From assembly GCF_003610895.1 (NCBI RefSeq), contig NZ_MCAS01000042.1:1-61961 (forward strand): 61,961 bases of DNA. Direction: 5' to 3'. The first letter of the stretch is position 1. Each line of letters begins with the position of its first letter. Of this stretch, positions 24,562-33,987 are shown piece after piece. Origin of the DNA: Paraburkholderia fungorum. GTDB taxonomy: Bacteria; Pseudomonadota; Gammaproteobacteria; Burkholderiales; Burkholderiaceae. The translations under genes were made by a program, and so were the position numbers. Under the pieces are notes generated by a model, which was not told where the DNA came from, did no database searches, and was given only the letters and a program-made list of their open reading frames with translations.

Positions 24562-25632
24562 ATGGCAACTGTAACTCCGTTTTTTACCTGGCGCCGTGCC
24601 ATGACCTGCAGCGATTTACCGTCGACTACCAAGCTGGTGCTGTTTGTCGTCGCGGAATACGCGAACGCGGTCGATGACATCGTGTGGCCGTCAATCGAAT
24701 CGCTCGCGGAAAGAGCATCGTTATCCGAGCGGGCCGTTGCAAAGCACCTTGCGATAGCCGAGCGTGATGGCTGGCTGGCGCGCTGGAAGTCGCGCAGGCC
24801 AAATCGCAAGTGGGCGCATTCACACTATCGATTCTCGATTCCCGCAGCCGTCGCAAAGCAGCAGCGCGACGCGATTGATCTGGATCTCGCGGCGGCGTCG
24901 GAGGGTGATGAAGTTTTGAACAAAGATGAACGTCGTTCCAAGCGCGCTCAAGAAATGGGCAGTTCGGAACCACGTGCAGGTAACTCAGGCGAATTGAATG
25001 AACCATGTTCAGGTAACTCGGCCGCATCAGGCGAACAAGGTGCAGGAGATCCGGTTGACGCTGTCCCGGACGCAGTTGATTCCGAAAGTTACCTGCACCA
25101 CGTTCCTACTAAGTACCCAGTAAACAGAAATTGTATAAAACCCTCTCTCTATCAACCCACAGTGGTAAACGAAGCCACAGGCGTTCAGAGAGAAAAACCC
25201 GATGAACAGAGTTTGTCAATTGCGTGGTGGATGTTCGAACGACTGAAGGCCGATGATCCGGGAATTGCAAAGCCGGACATGGAGGTGTGGGCGCGCGAGG
25301 TGGACGCAATGATCATGCTCGACGGTCGCGAGACTGACGCAATGGCACGGCTGTTCGGCTACGCGCGGCGCGACAGCTTCTGGGCGAAAGTCATCACGTC
25401 ACCGGCGCGTCTGCGGAAAAACTGGGAAGAGCTTCGCGTTCGTCGAAACGGTGCGATTGCGTCGAAGCAAGCGCAAGTGTCGACTCAAACAACGTCAAGC
25501 GCACCAGACGACCGGGTCTGCGCTCACGTTGAAAACGGCTGCCGATGCACGCATGCGGCAAGCACGATTATTGGCGCCGGCTCAGCACGGCGTGGCTATT
25601 GCCGACAGCACATCGGCCTTTACGAAGATTGA
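24562..25632 (+). CDS. Phage replication-type protein with N-terminal HTH_36 domain
   Basis: Residues about 15-75 form a winged HTH (LPSTTKLVLFVVAEYANAVDD, SIESLAERASLSERAVAKHLAIAERDGWL), as in phage replication initiators and primosome-like proteins. A variable linker follows, then a helical part (SLSIAWWMFERLKADDPG). The C-terminus has a Cys/His cluster (VCAHVENGCRCTH...GYCRQH) that could bind zinc. Its place directly after dnaB suggests an origin-binding or helicase-loading role; this is inference. Confidence 0.8.
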   Translation: MATVTPFFTWRRAMTCSDLPSTTKLVLFVVAEYANAVDDIVWPSIESLAERASLSERAVAKHLAIAERDGWLARWKSRRPNRKWAHSHYRFSIPAAVAKQQRDAIDLDLAAASEGDEVLNKDERRSKRAQEMGSSEPRAGNSGELNEPCSGNSAASGEQGAGDPVDAVPDAVDSESYLHHVPTKYPVNRNCIKPSLYQPTVVNEATGVQREKPDEQSLSIAWWMFERLKADDPGIAKPDMEVWAREVDAMIMLDGRETDAMARLFGYARRDSFWAKVITSPARLRKNWEELRVRRNGAIASKQAQVSTQTTSSAPDDRVCAHVENGCRCTHAASTIIGAGSARRGYCRQHIGLYED

Positions 25633-25645
25633 ATCGGGGAACCCT

Positions 25646-26047
25646 ATGACACTTGATGAGCGTTTGAATAATTGGGCCCGTGCGCAGCGCGGCGGCAGCG
25701 GCCATGGTGATTCGATGGTGGCGACGATTTACTTTCCTACCGTCGCGGGCGCATCGATTGACACAACGCTCGACGGCGAAGATGCGCAGAAAGTCGAGCT
25801 GGCGTGTCGCGGATTGATGCCTCTGGATCGCAAGGTATTGCAGATGCATTTCGTCTGGCGCGCGCATCCGGCAGTCATCTGCCGCCGGCTTGGACTGAAG
25901 GCTCGGCCGACATCGATCTTCGATCTGGCGCTTGCTCACGCGAAGCGGGCCATCGAAGAAAAGCTCGCTGATGTGAAGCCGCAGTACGTGTCGATGCAGG
26001 CCATCATCGATCGCCTGAAAGAGAAACCGCTTGCGGAAACAAAGTAG
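25646..26047 (+). CDS. Sigma-70 region 4-like phage protein, possible late antiterminator
   Basis: The 133-residue protein ends with an HTH-like segment (LMPLDRKVLQMHFVWRAHPAVICRRLGLKARPTSIFDLALAHAKRAI), similar to region 4 of sigma factors and to phage Q-type antitermination proteins. It is the last gene of the early rightward set, just before the packaging genes, which is the usual place for a late regulator. GGGGAA lies before the ATG at 25646. An RNA-polymerase interaction is inferred, not shown. Confidence 0.65.
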   Translation: MTLDERLNNWARAQRGGSGHGDSMVATIYFPTVAGASIDTTLDGEDAQKVELACRGLMPLDRKVLQMHFVWRAHPAVICRRLGLKARPTSIFDLALAHAKRAIEEKLADVKPQYVSMQAIIDRLKEKPLAETK

Positions 26048-26134
26048 CTCTACTACACTCCGATCCACAATCTGATTCCGGTTCCTACCGAGTGACGCGG
26101 CCTTTTCCGGGCATGCGTTCGCCTGAAGGAATTT

Positions 26135-26166
26135 AAAGCCTCGCCGCTCATGCGTCGGGGCTTTTT
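26135..26166 (+). terminator. Terminator after the late-regulator gene
   Basis: AAAGCCTCG and CGGGGCTTT form a 9-bp stem with one G-T pair and a 12-base loop, followed by Ts. A weaker hairpin with a T-run (about 26280-26303) follows. The stretch 26048-26337 contains these and no gene; it is the likely site of late antitermination, a late promoter or cos. Confidence 0.75.
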
Positions 26167-26337
26167 GCATTGGACAATCGAAAGAGTCGGTCGTCTGCAC
26201 GGATAGGTCGCGCTGTGCTGCTTCGGCTGGGTGCGACAGGATCGTGACGCGGCCGGGGACCCTATAGCCGTTCTGGACACGGGGGCTCACACCCGCGTTT
26301 TTTCTCTACTGGTGATTCTCCAAGGGGGGTCATATTC

Positions 26338-26901
26338 ATGCCAACCCAACAGCAGATCGCCGACCACCTGGACCTCGATCAATCGGCCGTTTCGCGCCTC
26401 GTCGACAAGCTCGGCATCGACTACCGGCAGGCGTCGATCGATGACGTTAGGATCGAGTACATCCGGCATCTTCGCGGGATCGCGTCCGGTCGTGTAGGTG
26501 ATGGCGGGTACGACCTCGCCACTGAGCGCGCGATGACCGAGCGTGTGGAACGCGAGATCAAGATTCTCACGCTCGCGGAGAAGAAGGGGCAGCTCGTCAA
26601 TGCGGAACAGCTGGAGCGTGCTTATGGCCAGATGGTTGGCGCCTTCCAGTCGGATCTGCTGTCGCTGCCGGACAAGATCGCGCAGGAGCTGCGCACGCTC
26701 TATGGGGTCGACGTCGATGTCGAGCTGCTGAATGAACACATTAACGGATGTCTCGAGCAGCTGGCTCGATACGACCCAGACAGTCCGAGCAGTGATCCGG
26801 CGCCTGGCGAAGCTGCTAACGCCAGCCGAGAAGATCGGGACGACGGACTGGGCGAGGCGTTATCGCCGTTTGAGCGCGAAGGCAGCGGCGAGCCCGGGTA
26901 A
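26338..26901 (+). CDS. Terminase small subunit, Nu1-like
   Basis: The 187-residue protein has an N-terminal HTH (TQQQIADHLDLDQSAVSRLVDKLGID), as in lambda Nu1 which recognises the cos site, followed by helices for large-subunit binding. The ATG at 26338 follows AAGGGGGG. The 3' 170 bases overlap the 5' end of the large-subunit ORF in another frame, a longer overlap than usual. Confidence 0.85.
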   Translation: MPTQQQIADHLDLDQSAVSRLVDKLGIDYRQASIDDVRIEYIRHLRGIASGRVGDGGYDLATERAMTERVEREIKILTLAEKKGQLVNAEQLERAYGQMVGAFQSDLLSLPDKIAQELRTLYGVDVDVELLNEHINGCLEQLARYDPDSPSSDPAPGEAANASREDRDDGLGEALSPFEREGSGEPG

Positions 26902-28831
26902 ATACAACCCCGAGATCACGCCGTGGGTGCACGGCATGCACGCAGCGCTCGACGATCCGCGCGTGCAGAAGGTCGTCTGTATGAAATCGGCACAGGTGGC
27001 GTGGACTGACGGCGTTCTGCTGAATTACGTTGGGCGGCGTATCGATATCGATCCGTGCCCGATGATCATCATGTTCGCGAAGGAAAAGTCGGCCAAGAAA
27101 TTCAACCTCGAGAAGTTCGAGCCGATGGTCGAGGTGACGCCGCGCCTATCCGCGAAATTGCCCGTGCATGCGGGGCGCGACAAGAACAACCTGTGGGACC
27201 ACAAGACGTTCGTACGAGGCTTTCTCAAGTTCATCACCTCGAATGCACCGGACGACGTGAAGTCGACGCCGGCACCAGTGGTTGCGGTGGAGGAGCCGGA
27301 CGATGCGAACCAGAACGTTCGCGAGCAGGGCGATTCCATCACGCTGCTCGAGGAGCGAAACAAGAGCTATTCCGATAGTCGCCGCAAGGTGATTTTCGGC
27401 GGCACGCCGACAATCGATGGTTTCTCGCGCATCGCACAGGCCTATGAGTCGTCCGACCAGCGTCGGTATCTGGTGCCGTGTCCCGATTGCGGTGAAGAGC
27501 ATGAACTGGCATGGGACAACGTTACCTGGTCTGAAAATGCCGAAACGCCGCACGAGGTCTTTGGTCTGGCGACACCCGGTTCCGCGCGTTACGCGTGTCC
27601 CTTCTGCGGCAGTCTGTGGGATGACACGGCGCGCTTTCGCGCGGTGCGCCGCGGCCGGTGGGTAGCGACGGCAGCGTTTCACGGCGTTGCCGGCTTTCGT
27701 CTGAACGAGCTGGTGTCGCCATTTCCTGGCTCGCGACTCGCTGAACTCGTGAAGAAGCGGCTCGTCGCGGAGAAAGCACTGCGCGCGGGTGACGATACGA
27801 AAATGCGATCGTTCGTCAACAACACTGAGGGCCGACCGTACAAGTACGAGAGCGATATCCCTGAAATCGATCTGCTCGCCGAGCGTGCGCTCGACTATGG
27901 CGTCTTCACGGTGCCGGTCGGCGCCTTGGTGCTCACAGCCGGTATCGACGTGCAGCATGACCGGATTGCGATCGTGCTGCGCGCGTGGGGGAGAGGAGAA
28001 GAAAGCTGGCTTGTGCTGTGGGACGAACTGTACGGCAACGTCCTTGAGCAGGGCACTGATCCGATGGTGGGTGGCGTGTGGGGTGCGCTGACCGACATGT
28101 TGACGCAGGGCTATCGGCACGCGAACGGTTGGGTGTTGCGTGTGAAGGCCGCGTCGATCGACTCATCGGATGGCTCGACGTCAGATGCGGTCTATCGCTT
28201 TGTGCGTATCGCACAGAAGCGCGGTATCAACATCATGGCGATCAAGGGCGCGAAGGACGTCGGCGCGGAGATATTTAGCGTGCCGAAGGCCTCGGTCGAC
28301 TCCGTACGCAACAACAGCAAGGCCGCGAAGTACGGTTTGCGTCCGTTTATGGTGGGCGTGAGCAAGGCCAAGGATCTGATCCTCGACAACCGGCTGAAAC
28401 TCGAAGGTGACGGCCCGGGCCGCATGCACTGGTACAAAGGCGTGCGTGCCGACTATCTGCAGCAGGTCACCGCGGAAGTGAAGGTGCCAGGTCGTATCGG
28501 CAGCAAGCGCGTCTGGCAGAAGAAAGCCGGTGCACGTAACGAAGCGCTCGATTGCGAGGTGTACGCGTTGCACGCGGCGCGTAGCGCCAAGACGCATCTC
28601 ATGACGGAGGCGCACTGGATGCTCGAGCAGCATCGCTTGTCGCAGGTCTCGCTCTTCGACGCGGTGCCCGTTGCCACCGGCTTGCCGCAGATGGCGGACA
28701 TCGAGCCGCCAACGGATCCACCCACGGCAACTGCCGTGTCCGGCAGTACACACGAAACCCCGCCTCCGAGCGGGGTTTCGCGCATTCAGGGCCGTCGAAC
28801 GGCACGGTCAACGTATTTGAAGCGCCGATAG
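26732..28831 (+). CDS. Terminase large subunit, GpA family
   Basis: This ATPase/nuclease motor packages DNA and cuts cos ends. The 699 residues have the GpA order: DWARRYRRLSAKAAASPGKY, the ATPase start VCMKSAQVAWTDG, APVVAVEEPDDA, a zinc-ribbon LVPCPDCGEEHEL...YACPFCGSLWD, and the nuclease segment VLTAGIDVQHDRI...SIDSSDGSTSDAVY. The length is typical. A GTG at 26792 is an alternative start. An 11-bp hairpin lies in the last 80 bases of the gene. Confidence 0.95.
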   Translation: MNTLTDVSSSWLDTTQTVRAVIRRLAKLLTPAEKIGTTDWARRYRRLSAKAAASPGKYNPEITPWVHGMHAALDDPRVQKVVCMKSAQVAWTDGVLLNYVGRRIDIDPCPMIIMFAKEKSAKKFNLEKFEPMVEVTPRLSAKLPVHAGRDKNNLWDHKTFVRGFLKFITSNAPDDVKSTPAPVVAVEEPDDANQNVREQGDSITLLEERNKSYSDSRRKVIFGGTPTIDGFSRIAQAYESSDQRRYLVPCPDCGEEHELAWDNVTWSENAETPHEVFGLATPGSARYACPFCGSLWDDTARFRAVRRGRWVATAAFHGVAGFRLNELVSPFPGSRLAELVKKRLVAEKALRAGDDTKMRSFVNNTEGRPYKYESDIPEIDLLAERALDYGVFTVPVGALVLTAGIDVQHDRIAIVLRAWGRGEESWLVLWDELYGNVLEQGTDPMVGGVWGALTDMLTQGYRHANGWVLRVKAASIDSSDGSTSDAVYRFVRIAQKRGINIMAIKGAKDVGAEIFSVPKASVDSVRNNSKAAKYGLRPFMVGVSKAKDLILDNRLKLEGDGPGRMHWYKGVRADYLQQVTAEVKVPGRIGSKRVWQKKAGARNEALDCEVYALHAARSAKTHLMTEAHWMLEQHRLSQVSLFDAVPVATGLPQMADIEPPTDPPTATAVSGSTHETPPPSGVSRIQGRRTARSTYLKRR
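28753..28780 (+). other. Terminator-like hairpin inside the 3' end of the terminase gene
   Basis: CGAAACCCCGC and GCGGGGTTTCG are 11-bp perfect complements around a CTCCGA loop. There is a three-T run in the stem, but no T-run after it. It lies 51 bases before the terminase stop and codes for ETPPPSGV. It may cause partial termination or protect the mRNA. Confidence 0.7.
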
Positions 28832-28840
28832 GAGCAGGTT

Positions 28841-29047
28841 ATGGCATACACAGCGGCGGATCTCGCCCGCATCCAGTCCGCGATTGCCAAGGGCGAACTC
28901 GAAGTCCAGTACGCGGACCGCAAGGTTCGTTACCGCTCGATTGCAGAATTGCGCGAGGCCCAGACCGAGATTGTGCGGGGGCTTGATCGCGCGACTCCCC
29001 GATCGCGTGTGTTTCGCCTGCGTCATGGCGGCAAGGGGGTGCGATGA
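28841..29047 (+). CDS. gpW-like head-tail joining protein
   Basis: This 68-residue protein matches lambda gpW, the small protein added to filled heads before tail joining: AADLARIQSAIAKGELEVQYADRKVRYRS and LREAQTEI. GGAGC precedes the ATG. It lies between the terminase and portal genes as in lambda and overlaps the portal start by 4 bases. Confidence 0.9.
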   Translation: MAYTAADLARIQSAIAKGELEVQYADRKVRYRSIAELREAQTEIVRGLDRATPRSRVFRLRHGGKGVR

Positions 29048-30558
29048 AGGGATCCTATCCATCGCTCGCCCAGCGCGGTTTCGTCATGCCAACGCGCCTG
29101 AAAGCGGCAGCGTACGAAGCCGCGAGTTCGGCAGGCGCGCGCGGGCGATCGTGGCAGACATCGAGTGCCGGGCCGAACGCTGCAGCGGTGCAGAACCTGC
29201 CGTTGATCCGCAGCCGGGCGCGCGATGCGATTCGCAACGACCCGTGGGCGAAGACGGCGATTGCGCGGCTGGTATCGAACACGATCGGCACGGGAATCCA
29301 GCCACATCCGCAACATCCGGACCCGGCTATCCGACGACAGCAAAAGCAACTTTGGGACGACTGGGTCGGCGAGTCCGACGCAGATGGTCTGCTCGATTTT
29401 TACGGTCAGCAGACGCTCGCGGCGCGTGCGTTCTTTGGCGACGGCGAGGTGCTGGTGCGCCGGCGCATGCGTCGTCCTGATGATGGACTTTCGGTACCGC
29501 TGCAACTTCAGGTGCTCGAGGGCGATCTGCTGCCGGTCGAAAAAAACGAACTGCGACCGAACGGCGGGGAAATCATCAACGGCGTCGAGTACGACGCAGA
29601 TGATCGTCGGGTTGCCTATCACCTGTTGCGTCGTCATCCGGGTGAATACAACCGGATGAAGAACGCCGGGATGGTGACCGTGCCGGTGCCGGCGGATGAC
29701 GTTGCGCACGTGTTCCAGCCGTTGCGCGCAGGTCAGGTCCGCGGTGTCCCGGAGTTGTCGACGGTGCTGCTGCGTCTGCACTCGCTCGACAACTTCGACG
29801 ATGCCGTGCTGTTCCGGCAGGAAATCAGCAACCTGTTCGCGGGCTTTCTGGTCAAGCCGAACGCGGAACCTGGCCTGGGCGGTGATCCGGTCACTGGTGA
29901 AGGGTTGGTTTTCGACTCGGACGGTTTCTCGCCGGTTGTGTCCCTTGAGCCAGGAACCGTGCAGGAGCTGGCACCAGGCGAAGACATGCGCTTCGCGACG
30001 CCACCCGGCGCCGGAGCAGATTACGGCCCGTTCATGCGGCAGCAGCTAATGGCCGCCGCCGCATCGGTGGGCATGCCGTACGAGATTCTTACCGGCGATC
30101 TGCGGGAGGTTGGCGACCGCGTGCTGCGGGTGCTTCTGAACGAGTTTCGACGCTCGATCGAGCAGCTGCAGTGGAACATCTTCATTCACCAGTATTGCCG
30201 TCGCGCCTGGGCGTGGTGGGTTGACGCGTGTGCGTTGTCAGGTGCCATGCCGATGCCGGACTTTCATCGTACGCGTCGCGAATATCTGCGCGTGCGTTGG
30301 GTGCCGCAGGGCTGGCCGTATATCCACCCGGTGCAGGACGTGAACGCGCAGAAGCTGGCGATCCGATCGGGGCTGACGAGTCGTTCGGCGTCGATCCTGA
30401 AGCAGGGTGAAGACCCGGAACAGGTCGACGGAGAAAACGCCGCGGACAACGCGAGAGCTGATCGGCTTGGTCTGAGTTACGACACCGATCCCCGCTCGCG
30501 CGACATCGCGGGTGACATCGCACATTCAAAGGCAGGAACCGTAGATGAAAAACCGTAA
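29044..30558 (+). CDS. Phage portal protein, lambda family
   Basis: The portal ring is the DNA channel at one head vertex. The 504-residue product has the lambda gpB pattern: LIRSRARDAIRNDPWAKTAIARLVSNTIGTGI, LEGDLLPVEKN, the AYHLLRRHPGEYNR segment, HVFQPLRAGQVRGVPELSTVLLRLHSLDNFDDAVLFRQ and RQQLMAAAASVGMPYE. The start at 29044 overlaps gpW; an ATG at 29086 is also possible. The protease start overlaps its end. Confidence 0.95.
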   Translation: MKGSYPSLAQRGFVMPTRLKAAAYEAASSAGARGRSWQTSSAGPNAAAVQNLPLIRSRARDAIRNDPWAKTAIARLVSNTIGTGIQPHPQHPDPAIRRQQKQLWDDWVGESDADGLLDFYGQQTLAARAFFGDGEVLVRRRMRRPDDGLSVPLQLQVLEGDLLPVEKNELRPNGGEIINGVEYDADDRRVAYHLLRRHPGEYNRMKNAGMVTVPVPADDVAHVFQPLRAGQVRGVPELSTVLLRLHSLDNFDDAVLFRQEISNLFAGFLVKPNAEPGLGGDPVTGEGLVFDSDGFSPVVSLEPGTVQELAPGEDMRFATPPGAGADYGPFMRQQLMAAAASVGMPYEILTGDLREVGDRVLRVLLNEFRRSIEQLQWNIFIHQYCRRAWAWWVDACALSGAMPMPDFHRTRREYLRVRWVPQGWPYIHPVQDVNAQKLAIRSGLTSRSASILKQGEDPEQVDGENAADNARADRLGLSYDTDPRSRDIAGDIAHSKAGTVDEKP

Positions 30559-31681
30559 GTGGTGGGACATCAAGGCGATGACGAACGCGCAGGGCGTGGC
30601 TGTCGCCGAGATCCGGATCTATGACGAGATCGGATTCTGGGGCACCGATGCAAAGACGTTCATCGCCCAGCTCGACACCGCGGCGGCCGGCGCGGCCGAA
30701 TTGATTGTCGCTGTGAATTCACCGGGCGGCGACGTCTTCGATGCATTCGCGATCTACAACGCGCTGCGTCGTTATGCCGGCAAGGTCACTGCGCGCGTGG
30801 ATGGTGTGGCCGCATCCGCAGCCGGGCTGGTGGTGATGGCGGGCGATCAGGTCGTGATGCCCGAAAACGCAATGCTGATGATTCACAACCCCTGGACAAT
30901 CGCGCTTGGCACGGCGGCGGATCTTCGCAGCACGGCCGACATGATGGACAAGGCGCGCGATGGGATCCTTGCGGCGTACCGGAGAAAGAGTGGTCAAACA
31001 GACGACGAGCTGACCGCGATGATGGATGCGGAGACGTGGCTCACGGCACTTGAGGCGCAGTCGCTTGGTTTTTGCGACGTGATCGAAGAGCCGGTGCGAC
31101 TCGCTGCGTCGACGAATGCGGCGGGCCTACTCGCCCGGTTCAGGAATTCGCCCGAGCCCGTGCAGGCGCTGGTCGAAACAGGCAGCGATGCGCCTTCGCC
31201 CACAGCCCCGGGGGGCGATGACCCTCCGGTCAATGATCCACCAGCAGAAAACCCACCTGCGCCCGCGCCACAGGATCCGGAGACGGTCGTCGTGCGGGAA
31301 GAGCCGGGCGTGCTGGCGGCCCATGTGTTCAACACCTGCCGTACAGCAAATCTGTCCATGTGCGCGGAAAGCATCATGACGCTCACCGCATTGAAGGATC
31401 GCCCAACGATCGACGCGGCAATCCGGAACGCCACAGACATCGCTGGGCTGTGCCTGGCTGCAAAGCTTCCTGAGCTGACCGCCCAGTTTGTGGGCGACGG
31501 ACTCGATTCCGATCAGGTGCGCGCACGACTGTTTGATCGCGTCACGCAGGCGCAACCGCGTGTGAATAACCGGCAGCAGCCGGTCGACGGTAACGCGGGC
31601 GGATCCGCACAAGGTTCGATGCCAGGTCCAAGGGCGTCGTCCATCTATGCCGCTCGTAAGGGCAATACGAAATCACTTTGA
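30545..31681 (+). CDS. Head maturation protease, ClpP-like (S14)
   Basis: This enzyme cleaves scaffold and portal proteins during capsid maturation. The first ~190 of 378 residues are ClpP-like: AVNSPGGDVFDAFAIYNAL, the nucleophile Ser in DGVAASAAGLVVMAG, and His in MLMIHNP. A Pro-rich linker (PAENPPAPAPQDPE) leads to a C-terminal helical domain that may act as scaffold, as lambda gpC/Nu3 do. Its start overlaps the portal end by 14 bases. Confidence 0.93.
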   Translation: MKNRKWWDIKAMTNAQGVAVAEIRIYDEIGFWGTDAKTFIAQLDTAAAGAAELIVAVNSPGGDVFDAFAIYNALRRYAGKVTARVDGVAASAAGLVVMAGDQVVMPENAMLMIHNPWTIALGTAADLRSTADMMDKARDGILAAYRRKSGQTDDELTAMMDAETWLTALEAQSLGFCDVIEEPVRLAASTNAAGLLARFRNSPEPVQALVETGSDAPSPTAPGGDDPPVNDPPAENPPAPAPQDPETVVVREEPGVLAAHVFNTCRTANLSMCAESIMTLTALKDRPTIDAAIRNATDIAGLCLAAKLPELTAQFVGDGLDSDQVRARLFDRVTQAQPRVNNRQQPVDGNAGGSAQGSMPGPRASSIYAARKGNTKSL

Positions 31682-31717
31682 TAACGGCCCATTGGGGCGC
31701 AGACAAGGAGCTGCTGT

Positions 31718-32062
31718 ATGACCATCATCAAAACCCAAGGTACATCCACTGGCGAGTTCCTTCTGTCGGAAGGTGAGGGCCGCATTTCACGTGAACAGAT
31801 CATCGTTGCGAAGGGCGATGCGTTGTCGGCCGGGCAACTGCTCGGCACGACCGGCACCGGCGAATACGCGCCTTATAACAACGCCGCGGCAGACGGTTCC
31901 GAAATCGCGACGGCGATCCTGTACGCGCCACTTGCGGCGTCAACGGATCCACGTCCGGCCGTCGGCGTTGTGCGTCTTGCGGAAGTCGCTGAGGCTCGCC
32001 TGACTGGGCTCGATGCAGCCGCGCGCAGCGACCTCGCTGCCCACTACGTGATCGTGCGCTAG
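31718..32062 (+). CDS. Head decoration protein D
   Basis: The 114-residue protein stabilises the expanded capsid. It shows gpD-like features: GEFLLSEGEGRISREQI, the AGQLLGTTGTGEYAPYN segment and VVRLAEVAEARLTGLD. It lies between protease and major capsid genes, the lambda order C-D-E. AAGGAG lies 10 bases upstream of the ATG. Confidence 0.92.
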   Translation: MTIIKTQGTSTGEFLLSEGEGRISREQIIVAKGDALSAGQLLGTTGTGEYAPYNNAAADGSEIATAILYAPLAASTDPRPAVGVVRLAEVAEARLTGLDAAARSDLAAHYVIVR

Positions 32063-32140
32063 ACCGCGCTGTCGTTCTGGTCATGCGGCCGTTTCTGAAC
32101 GTCGACGGTTGCATCACATACACATTTCAGGAGAATCCTT

Positions 32141-33136
32141 ATGGCGGATATCGCCCTTCTTAACGACGACGCGTTCTCGCTGTCGTCGCTTAGTGCAGCT
32201 ATCAACGAGCAGCCGCAGGTGCCAAGCCGGCTCGCGACCCTCGGACTTTTCGAGGAAGAGGGCATCACGACCACCGTGGTGCAGATCGAGCGCGACGGCG
32301 ACACGCTGGCACTCGTCCCGACCGGGCAGCGTGGTGCCTCCGGTGTCATCGTTGTTGGCAGTAAGCGAAACATGATTCCGTTTAACACCGTGCATTTGCC
32401 GCAGCGTGCGGCGATCGGCGCCGACGAGATCCAGAATCTGCGCGCATTTGGGTCCGAGACCGATTTAGAAGCGATCCAGACCGTGATCAACAAGCGCCTT
32501 GCCAAGATGCGCCGCCAGCTCGACGCCACGCACGAGTTTCACCGCATCGGCGCGGTCAAAGGATTGATCCTCGATGCCGATGGAAAATCGGTTGTTGCGG
32601 ACCTGCTTGATCGTTTTGGCATTAAACAAACGGTGATCAGTTTCGAGCTGGGCAAGGCCGACACCGAGATCCGCATCAAGTGTGCAGATCTGCTCGACAC
32701 GATTGAGGACGCGCTCGGCAATACGCCGTTCAGCGGTGTGCGCGTGCTGTGCGGTCGCAACTTCTGGAACCGTCTCATTGTCATGAAGGCGATCAAGGAA
32801 ACCTATCTCAATACCGCGATGGCGTCGGCGCTGCGCGGCGACGCGCGCGACACGTTCGAGTTTGGTGGCTGTACCTTCGAGCGCTATCGCGGCCGCGTCG
32901 GCGACATCGGCTATGTGGCTGACGACGAGGCGTGGGCGGTGCCGGAAGGCGTGCCGGATCTCTTCATCACGCGTTTTGCGCCTGCGGACTACATGGAGAC
33001 GGTCAACACGAACGGCTTGCCTTATTACGCGAAACAGGAGCTGATGGATTTCGGCAAGGGCATTGAGCTCGAGGCACAGTCCAATCCGATCCACCTGTGC
33101 ACGCGTCCGAAGGCCGTCATCAAGCTGACGGCCTGA
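32141..33136 (+). CDS. Major capsid protein E
   Basis: The 331-residue protein forms the icosahedral shell (HK97 fold, lambda gpE family). Family features are LSAAINEQPQVPSRLATLGLFEEEG near the N-terminus, the TVHLPQRAAIGADEIQNLRAFG segment, VRVLCGRNFWNRLI and FITRFAPADYMETVNTNGLPYYAK near the C-terminus. The length is typical. AGGAGAA precedes the ATG. Confidence 0.95.
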   Translation: MADIALLNDDAFSLSSLSAAINEQPQVPSRLATLGLFEEEGITTTVVQIERDGDTLALVPTGQRGASGVIVVGSKRNMIPFNTVHLPQRAAIGADEIQNLRAFGSETDLEAIQTVINKRLAKMRRQLDATHEFHRIGAVKGLILDADGKSVVADLLDRFGIKQTVISFELGKADTEIRIKCADLLDTIEDALGNTPFSGVRVLCGRNFWNRLIVMKAIKETYLNTAMASALRGDARDTFEFGGCTFERYRGRVGDIGYVADDEAWAVPEGVPDLFITRFAPADYMETVNTNGLPYYAKQELMDFGKGIELEAQSNPIHLCTRPKAVIKLTA

Positions 33137-33137
33137 C

Positions 33138-33434
33138 ATGGCGTTCCGTGATCTGGTCGCGGACCTCGATGACGCTGTGATCCGCGATCTGGCCGACGAC
33201 GACATCACGGTCGACGGCAAATCGGTGCGCGGCATGTTCGCCGCGCCCTGGCTTGGACCCGATCTCGGACGGCAGCGCACGCAGCTCGAGCATCCGCAGG
33301 TGAGCGTGCGCGATGCCGATGCCGTCGCGATTCGCGAGGGCAGTGTTACGACGGTTGGCGTCGACGAATACGTTGTGTTCGAACTGCAACCTGACGGTAC
33401 GGGCTGGACGGTCCTGCTGTTAAGACCTGGTTGA
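33138..33434 (+). CDS. Head-tail attachment protein, gpFII-like
   Basis: The 98-residue protein has the shape of lambda FII: an N-terminal helix (MAFRDLVADLDDAVIRDLA), VRGMFAAPWLG, then a beta-rich end with TTVGVDEYVVFEL and LLLRPG. FII joins the filled head to the tail. It begins one base after the capsid stop. The call rests on length, order and weak motif likeness. Confidence 0.75.
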   Translation: MAFRDLVADLDDAVIRDLADDDITVDGKSVRGMFAAPWLGPDLGRQRTQLEHPQVSVRDADAVAIREGSVTTVGVDEYVVFELQPDGTGWTVLLLRPG

Positions 33435-33447
33435 TGAGGCCACGCTG

Positions 33448-33987
33448 ATGGACGCACTGAAGGTTGAGATTGACGTCAGGGAAGTGACTGCTGCCCTGCA
33501 TGGACTGTCGCCGTCTTCCATGCAGGCTGCGTGGCGCCGCACGCTGCGCAAGACCGCAGCCTGGATCAGAAGCCAGACAGGCAAGGAAGTTTCCCGCGGT
33601 ACGCAGATCCCGCAGAAGGTGATCCGTAGCCGGCTGTACTTCTTCATGCGTTCGGCTGATTCGGGCAAGGTCTGGCTCGGATTGAATCCAGTCGAAGCAC
33701 ACCGGCTTGGCTCCGTGCGTGAAACGAACAGGGGCATGCGCGCGGGACGGTTCACCTTCGATGGCGCATGGCGGCAGACAAAGGCGAAACCCGATGGCCC
33801 GATCTACCAGCGAAGCGGCAAGGCCCGCACGCCGTTCGAGGTCGTGACGGTGAACTGGTCGAAGACCGGCGACCCGGCGTTTCGTCGGGCGGCGCAGATG
33901 TGCGAGGCACGACTGATGGTCATCCTGCGGCAGGAAGTGAACTACGAAATCCAGAAGGCGATTGGAGGTATCCGGCGTGCTCGATAA
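33448..33987 (+). CDS. Minor tail protein Z-like
   Basis: The 179-residue protein resembles prophage minor tail protein Z (GPZ): an N-terminal LKVEIDVREVTAALHGLSPS, the RRTLRKTAAWIRSQTGKEVSRGTQIPQKVIRSRL helix segment and FTFDGAW. Proteins of this type help complete the tail end before head joining. It ends 11 bases inside the next gene. Confidence 0.8.
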   Translation: MDALKVEIDVREVTAALHGLSPSSMQAAWRRTLRKTAAWIRSQTGKEVSRGTQIPQKVIRSRLYFFMRSADSGKVWLGLNPVEAHRLGSVRETNRGMRAGRFTFDGAWRQTKAKPDGPIYQRSGKARTPFEVVTVNWSKTGDPAFRRAAQMCEARLMVILRQEVNYEIQKAIGGIRRAR

